Positions 60,439 to 64,000 of a DNA stretch of 64,000 bases are shown one piece after another. The translations under genes and the position numbers were made by a program. Within the stretch, counting starts at the first letter, position 1. Every line of letters starts with the position of its first letter. Under the pieces are notes generated by a model. It ran no database searches. It was not told the DNA's origin and saw only the letters and a list, made by a program, of their open reading frames with translations. Source of the DNA: Nitrospira_D sp019636945 (GTDB taxonomy: Bacteria; Nitrospirota; Nitrospiria; Nitrospirales; Nitrospiraceae); NCBI RefSeq assembly GCF_047338595.1, contig NZ_JBLFBO010000005.1, forward strand, positions 1 through 64,000, read 5' to 3'.

Positions 60439-62958
60439 CTATTCTCCATCAAGGACATAGACTTTACACTCCAACGGACGGAATATATCATGGATACGGC
60501 CACTCACTATGGGAATCTCTCGAATTCCGAAGAAAGTCTTCGCGTGTAGGGTTCGATTAATAAATAACGACGCAGTTTCATGGGTGAAGGTTTCTGTCTC
60601 ATTCCCGTTATGAGCCACGATTAGGAAAATACGCTGCCCTTGCTTCCATGCCGAAAAGAAGAAATTGGCTTTAGTAGTTGGGGAAAGGAGCTCACGAGCT
60701 TCTGGATTGAAAAACAGCTCCTCCGAGAGAAGTTTTACTTCCCGGTTTATTGTGGCAAGTCTGGCCCAGGTATCCTTGGAATTGGACTTGGTGTCCCAAT
60801 AGCTTATATAGCCACCATAGATGAGATTGAGGTATGCCATATAATTGAGCTCATCGCCTGTTGGCTCTCGCCAGGCATCCATACTTCCATACAGCTGAAT
60901 CCATGAATGAGATAGTCTGTTCCTCATTCTCGCTGTTGATAATGTCCGAATGGAAGTGCTTGTGAACCCTTCTAAGTTATGTCCCTGGCCAGTAAACGGA
61001 TAGTAATCGCTGGAATACACGTCGGTGGAATGAAGTGTGCCGCGAGGTTCCTGTCCGATCACGGTTGGGATTCCATCGTATGCCCAGTTGATGAAAATAA
61101 GTCGGTAGGGATCGAGACGCTTGATTGAATCGTGAATTTCCAGTATCTCCTCATCTCGCCATGTATGAGCCGCCGGCTCGTCCACTGGAAACCATCCAAT
61201 CACAGTAGAATTATCTTTGAAGTGTGTAATGAGTTTTGCAAAGCCAGCTAGACGTTGGCGCCAGTTTGCTGATTTTGCCCCGGCCAGAGGAATCCCGATA
61301 ATGGCTTTCAGGCCATGGCGAGCAGCGCCTGAAACAAAACCTTCGACATTCTGAACCTCGTACTCGCCATTCTTGTCAGATGGACGGGTATAGAACACTG
61401 TATTTATTCCATGTGTGGCAAGGTCCTTGAAATACCAATCCGGCGGTGACTTCCAACTTCCAACTCCCATGCCGACGATGTGAAACGGTTCCTCGTTGAT
61501 GAACATAATGCGCCGAAGTTGGTTGATTCGAACTTCAGTGGTGCTCGGCGGCCGTTTAACCAGCTTTACTGAAGTGACCGTACGCTTCGTGATCCCCTTG
61601 GCCGGCGAAACGATACAAGTGTATTCACCCGGAGACAAATCGCGAATGGAGACATCCACCGCAGTCTGGGAATCCTGGTGAGCCACCAAGTCACCATGAA
61701 GTGGCGTCGATACGTTCACATTTGTTACATCTGTACACTGTATCAGGAGTTTAGGGGTTGCAGCCGATTCTCTTGCTAGGATCAAACGAGCGATTGGCTG
61801 AGATGTATAGTAGTTGTATTCAAAATAGGCTGAGACGGCGGCCTGCTGATAGGAGGTGAATACCTTGCTCGCGTTCGTCAGGAAGTGCTTGAGCTGTTCC
61901 CGTGAGGAGTTCCTCGGCGCAGTAGGCATTTCGTCTTCGAGCGAAGGATGGAATGCGGTCGCGGCGTCTCCTTTTTCAAGCTGCGGTGCCGAAACATAGT
62001 ATGTTCCCTGAGCAGGGAAGTACATGATTGGCTGAACCGGCGAGGCATTGCCCCGCACACCAGTGAAGGTAGCTGAGTATCGCCTCCACTCCGTCGTTAA
62101 CTTATATGTGACAGATTCAGTGTCAGCCCAAGCACGAACCACCTTATATTCCATCCCCTCTCGCTCAGCTTTCACATACACAGAAAAAGTGTAAGCACTA
62201 TTCGATAAGGGGGAATGAATCTTTCTAGGCATGACATTGAGGTGAGGGAACTGACTCTCACTGTTTGTTACCTTTAGTACTTTTGTGCCCGCTACTGGTG
62301 ATTGTGCTGTATCGTCGATACCATATTGGTCGTGTAAATTGTCAAACGTGAGGGCTGCAGAATGATGGAGATCCCAATAATCCGGAAGCGAGTCATTCGT
62401 CTGCTGTTGAAAGGAGGAATTCCGAAGTAGGTTAGGGCTACCCGGATGTGGAGCTGCAACCCCAGACGAAGTCTCAAATTGATACCTGAGACGAGGTTCT
62501 CTAATCACATGTTCCCAAACAACATCCCTCTCTTTTGTGAGCAATTGGATTCTTGCCGGCGCGATACGATCCACGCAGCAGTCTAATCTATTGTAGAGTA
62601 CGACGCTGCTGACTCGGCGCTCTTTCCCGAGGTTCAATTCCCACCACGAATGGCCTTCGATTGAGGTGCTGCTGACTGAATGGGCAAAGTAGTCCCCATT
62701 TGTATTTCCATCAATTGCTCGTTCAGCAAGGGCACCACTGGACGTACTACTTTGGGTCGCCTTCCCTTGACCAGCGATATTGATCCCATCTTCATACACT
62801 TGGACTTCCGCTAGTGAAAGGATTCGCTCGTCACCGGGCAATTCAATTCGAAGATACTGAGACTGACTGGTGTTTAGGGCTAATGTCGTGTCGGCCCACA
62901 GCGCAGCAAATATGCAAACGGACATGTGCGGAACCCAACCATTTCTGAGAATGCTCAT
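60439..62958 (-). CDS. Secreted discoidin/CBM/glycosidase-like protein
   Basis: An 839-residue protein with a signal peptide (MSVCIFAALWADTTLA). First comes an F5/8 type C (discoidin-like) sugar-binding domain with YLRIELPGDERILSLAEVQVYEDG and RRVSSVVLYNRLDCC. A beta-sandwich carbohydrate-binding-like domain follows (NLLRNSSFQQQ, PHLNVMPRKI, GTYYVSAPQLEKGD). Last is a TIM-barrel domain of glycosidase character (GMGVGSWKSPPDWYFKDLATHGINTVFY; VIGWFPVDEPAAHTWRDEEIL, with a likely catalytic acid in DEPA). It probably binds and cuts or remodels a polysaccharide outside the cell. It lies on the strand opposite to the other polysaccharide genes. Confidence 0.75.
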   Translation of the reverse strand: MSILRNGWVPHMSVCIFAALWADTTLALNTSQSQYLRIELPGDERILSLAEVQVYEDGINIAGQGKATQSSTSSGALAERAIDGNTNGDYFAHSVSSTSIEGHSWWELNLGKERRVSSVVLYNRLDCCVDRIAPARIQLLTKERDVVWEHVIREPRLRYQFETSSGVAAPHPGSPNLLRNSSFQQQTNDSLPDYWDLHHSAALTFDNLHDQYGIDDTAQSPVAGTKVLKVTNSESQFPHLNVMPRKIHSPLSNSAYTFSVYVKAEREGMEYKVVRAWADTESVTYKLTTEWRRYSATFTGVRGNASPVQPIMYFPAQGTYYVSAPQLEKGDAATAFHPSLEDEMPTAPRNSSREQLKHFLTNASKVFTSYQQAAVSAYFEYNYYTSQPIARLILARESAATPKLLIQCTDVTNVNVSTPLHGDLVAHQDSQTAVDVSIRDLSPGEYTCIVSPAKGITKRTVTSVKLVKRPPSTTEVRINQLRRIMFINEEPFHIVGMGVGSWKSPPDWYFKDLATHGINTVFYTRPSDKNGEYEVQNVEGFVSGAARHGLKAIIGIPLAGAKSANWRQRLAGFAKLITHFKDNSTVIGWFPVDEPAAHTWRDEEILEIHDSIKRLDPYRLIFINWAYDGIPTVIGQEPRGTLHSTDVYSSDYYPFTGQGHNLEGFTSTSIRTLSTARMRNRLSHSWIQLYGSMDAWREPTGDELNYMAYLNLIYGGYISYWDTKSNSKDTWARLATINREVKLLSEELFFNPEARELLSPTTKANFFFSAWKQGQRIFLIVAHNGNETETFTHETASLFINRTLHAKTFFGIREIPIVSGRIHDIFRPLECKVYVLDGE

Positions 62959-63345
62959 AATGACTTAGGTTGCCCTCCCTGTTGTCCATTCATGGGATCG
63001 TCTGGTTCTTGGAGAAGCGTCGGCCCTCCACTAGCTGCGAATGGATGTGGCATAGCAGCTTGGATATTCGTCGTGTCTCTTTTCAAGAATACGCATATTT
63101 CTCGATCAATCTCAATTGAGGTTATATACTCGAAACTAGCACAGAGCAGGAATCTATCATTTTGTACACCAATGGCAACCTGAATGTAATAGTTGGTAAG
63201 CACCTATTGAGGCAGGCCAGAGGAGTTTAGGTGATGAAAACAGTATTCGAATAGGAGTGCCTCCTCAAGAGTACAGGTGTGAAGTGAATTCTAGGCAACG
63301 CATTCTGGCTGCTAAGCGAAACCTTTTCTGCGGAGAGCGGAAATC
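62959..63345 (+). other. 387-base divergent gap between hydrolase and glycosyltransferase
   Basis: Should hold promoters for both flanking genes, but none could be defined. On the minus strand a frame of 82 codons (63203-62955) ends in an ATGA overlap with the hydrolase start. The translation has no recognisable features, so it is not called as a gene. Confidence 0.4.
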
Positions 63346-64000
63346 GTGATTCGAAGGAATGTGCCTTGTGTACTCGTGACCGTACCGTCTGCTAGTCAGC
63401 CCGGGGGAGTGTCTCAGTTGTTTGACGTACTCCGTGGGCACCTTGGTGACCGAGTGGATTATTTTGAGGTAGGGGCTCGGTCAGAGAGCGCCGGATTCAA
63501 GTGTGTTCTCTCTCGGTTAATTAAAGATTATGCTCGATTCATAAGAGTTCTATTGTCAGGCCGTTACGATGTTGTACACATTAATCCGTCACTGCTCCCT
63601 AAAGCGATCGTGCGAGATGGTATTTTTCTCATCCTGGCGAAGCTGCTTGGAAAACGTGTGTTGGTGTTTTTCCACGGGTGGGATGTCAGCTTTGAGAGAA
63701 AGTTGTGCCACTATTTCTCCGGAATATTTAAATGGACGTACTTTCAAGCCGATGTAGTTCTTGTCCTTGCGAGTGAATTCAGCTCTCGACTGATATCCAT
63801 GGGATACTCGGGACCAGTGCGCATAGGCTCGACAGCGATCGATGACGTAATGCTTCTAGGTGGAGATTCTGAATCCTGTGCTCTGAAGTGCTCCCGAGAA
63901 GGCGAGCAGTTCCGCATTCTGTTTCTTAGTCGAATCGTGAAAAAGAAGGGTGTATTTGAGGCGGTGGACGCCTATTGGACTTTAAAGAGACGATATCCCC
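63346..64000 (+). CDS. Family 4 glycosyltransferase, 3' end cut by the window
   Basis: The frame from the GTG at 63346 is open to the window end (218 residues seen). It reads VLVTVPSASQPGGVSQLFDVL, YDVVHINPSLLPKAI, RVLVFFHGWD and, near the end, FRILFLSRIVKKKGVFEAVDAYWTLKRRYP, the N-terminal half and the start of the second Rossmann fold of a GT-B family 4 glycosyltransferase. A CGGAGAG site precedes the GTG. It continues the polysaccharide locus. Confidence 0.85.
   Translation, partial: MIRRNVPCVLVTVPSASQPGGVSQLFDVLRGHLGDRVDYFEVGARSESAGFKCVLSRLIKDYARFIRVLLSGRYDVVHINPSLLPKAIVRDGIFLILAKLLGKRVLVFFHGWDVSFERKLCHYFSGIFKWTYFQADVVLVLASEFSSRLISMGYSGPVRIGSTAIDDVMLLGGDSESCALKCSREGEQFRILFLSRIVKKKGVFEAVDAYWTLKRRYP

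Noticed and set aside
62955..63203. 82-codon gene overlapping the hydrolase start by ATGA
   Set aside because: No recognisable motif or ribosome site, and AT-rich DNA makes such frames common; noted only as a possibility.

Overview
The window reads as a chromosomal segment of a GC-rich Gram-negative bacterium. The style of the genes (many PAS and hybrid kinases, soluble chemoreceptors with HHRMFCD-type PAS domains, a type II secretion operon with GspL/PilM-like and GspN-like proteins, DUF3391/HD-GYP proteins) suggests a Nitrospira-like member of the Nitrospirota. That placement is inference from gene style; there is no rRNA or other marker gene here. No tRNA, rRNA or CRISPR array was seen.

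Layout. (1) 1-8.4 kb, plus strand: a chemotaxis cluster with a partial STAS protein, a CheZ-like protein, CheY, CheA, then RibBA and a 2[4Fe-4S] ferredoxin, CheW and a soluble three-PAS chemoreceptor. A VapBC-like pair follows at 8.6-9.3 kb. (2) 9.7-29.6 kb: signalling genes. These are a 1925-residue histidine kinase with ten PAS and two GAF domains plus its response regulator, two paralogous DUF3391/HD-GYP-like proteins whose metal-binding residues are largely replaced, a LuxR-type regulator with an altered receiver, a broken second copy of that regulator, a DUF433/DUF5615 toxin-antitoxin-like pair between the copies, and on the minus strand an Hpt protein, a single-domain receiver and two large membrane hybrid kinases. 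(3) 29.7-36.1 kb, plus strand: the second chemotaxis block, with CheR, a four-helix-bundle protein, CheD, CheB, and a partner-switching set of STAS, receiver-PP2C phosphatase, Hpt and receiver-HATPase. (4) 36.1-47.0 kb, minus strand: a type II secretion operon, gspC-E-F-G-H-I-J-N-L-M-K, without gspD or a prepilin peptidase. (5) 47.2-64.0 kb: an exopolysaccharide or O-antigen locus of visibly lower GC, with Gmd, GDP-fucose synthase, WecB, an FkbM methyltransferase, Wzx, Wzy, three glycosyltransferases, a beta-helix lipoprotein, a secreted discoidin/glycosidase-like protein and a decayed IS481-type element.

The most unusual structure is a family of short palindromic repeats built from GTTTCACG/CGTGAAAC words. 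They fill nearly every gap of the two chemotaxis blocks and the secretion operon. Copies also lie in frame inside coding sequence: in the interdomain linkers of CheA and CheB, and a related G-rich form in the prepilin leader of GspG and probably ahead of GspH. They are absent from the large kinase region and from the polysaccharide locus.

How the parts may work together. The che genes form one sensory system with methylation adaptation (CheR, CheB, CheD), a phosphatase (CheZ-like) and a soluble PAS receptor. The partner-switching genes at the end of the second block could tie the same phosphorylation signals to a STAS target. The multi-PAS kinases, stand-alone Hpt, stand-alone receivers and HD-GYP-like proteins look like a parallel network that may control a surface lifestyle, and the adjacent secretion and polysaccharide genes are plausible outputs. 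This last link is inference from neighbourhood only.
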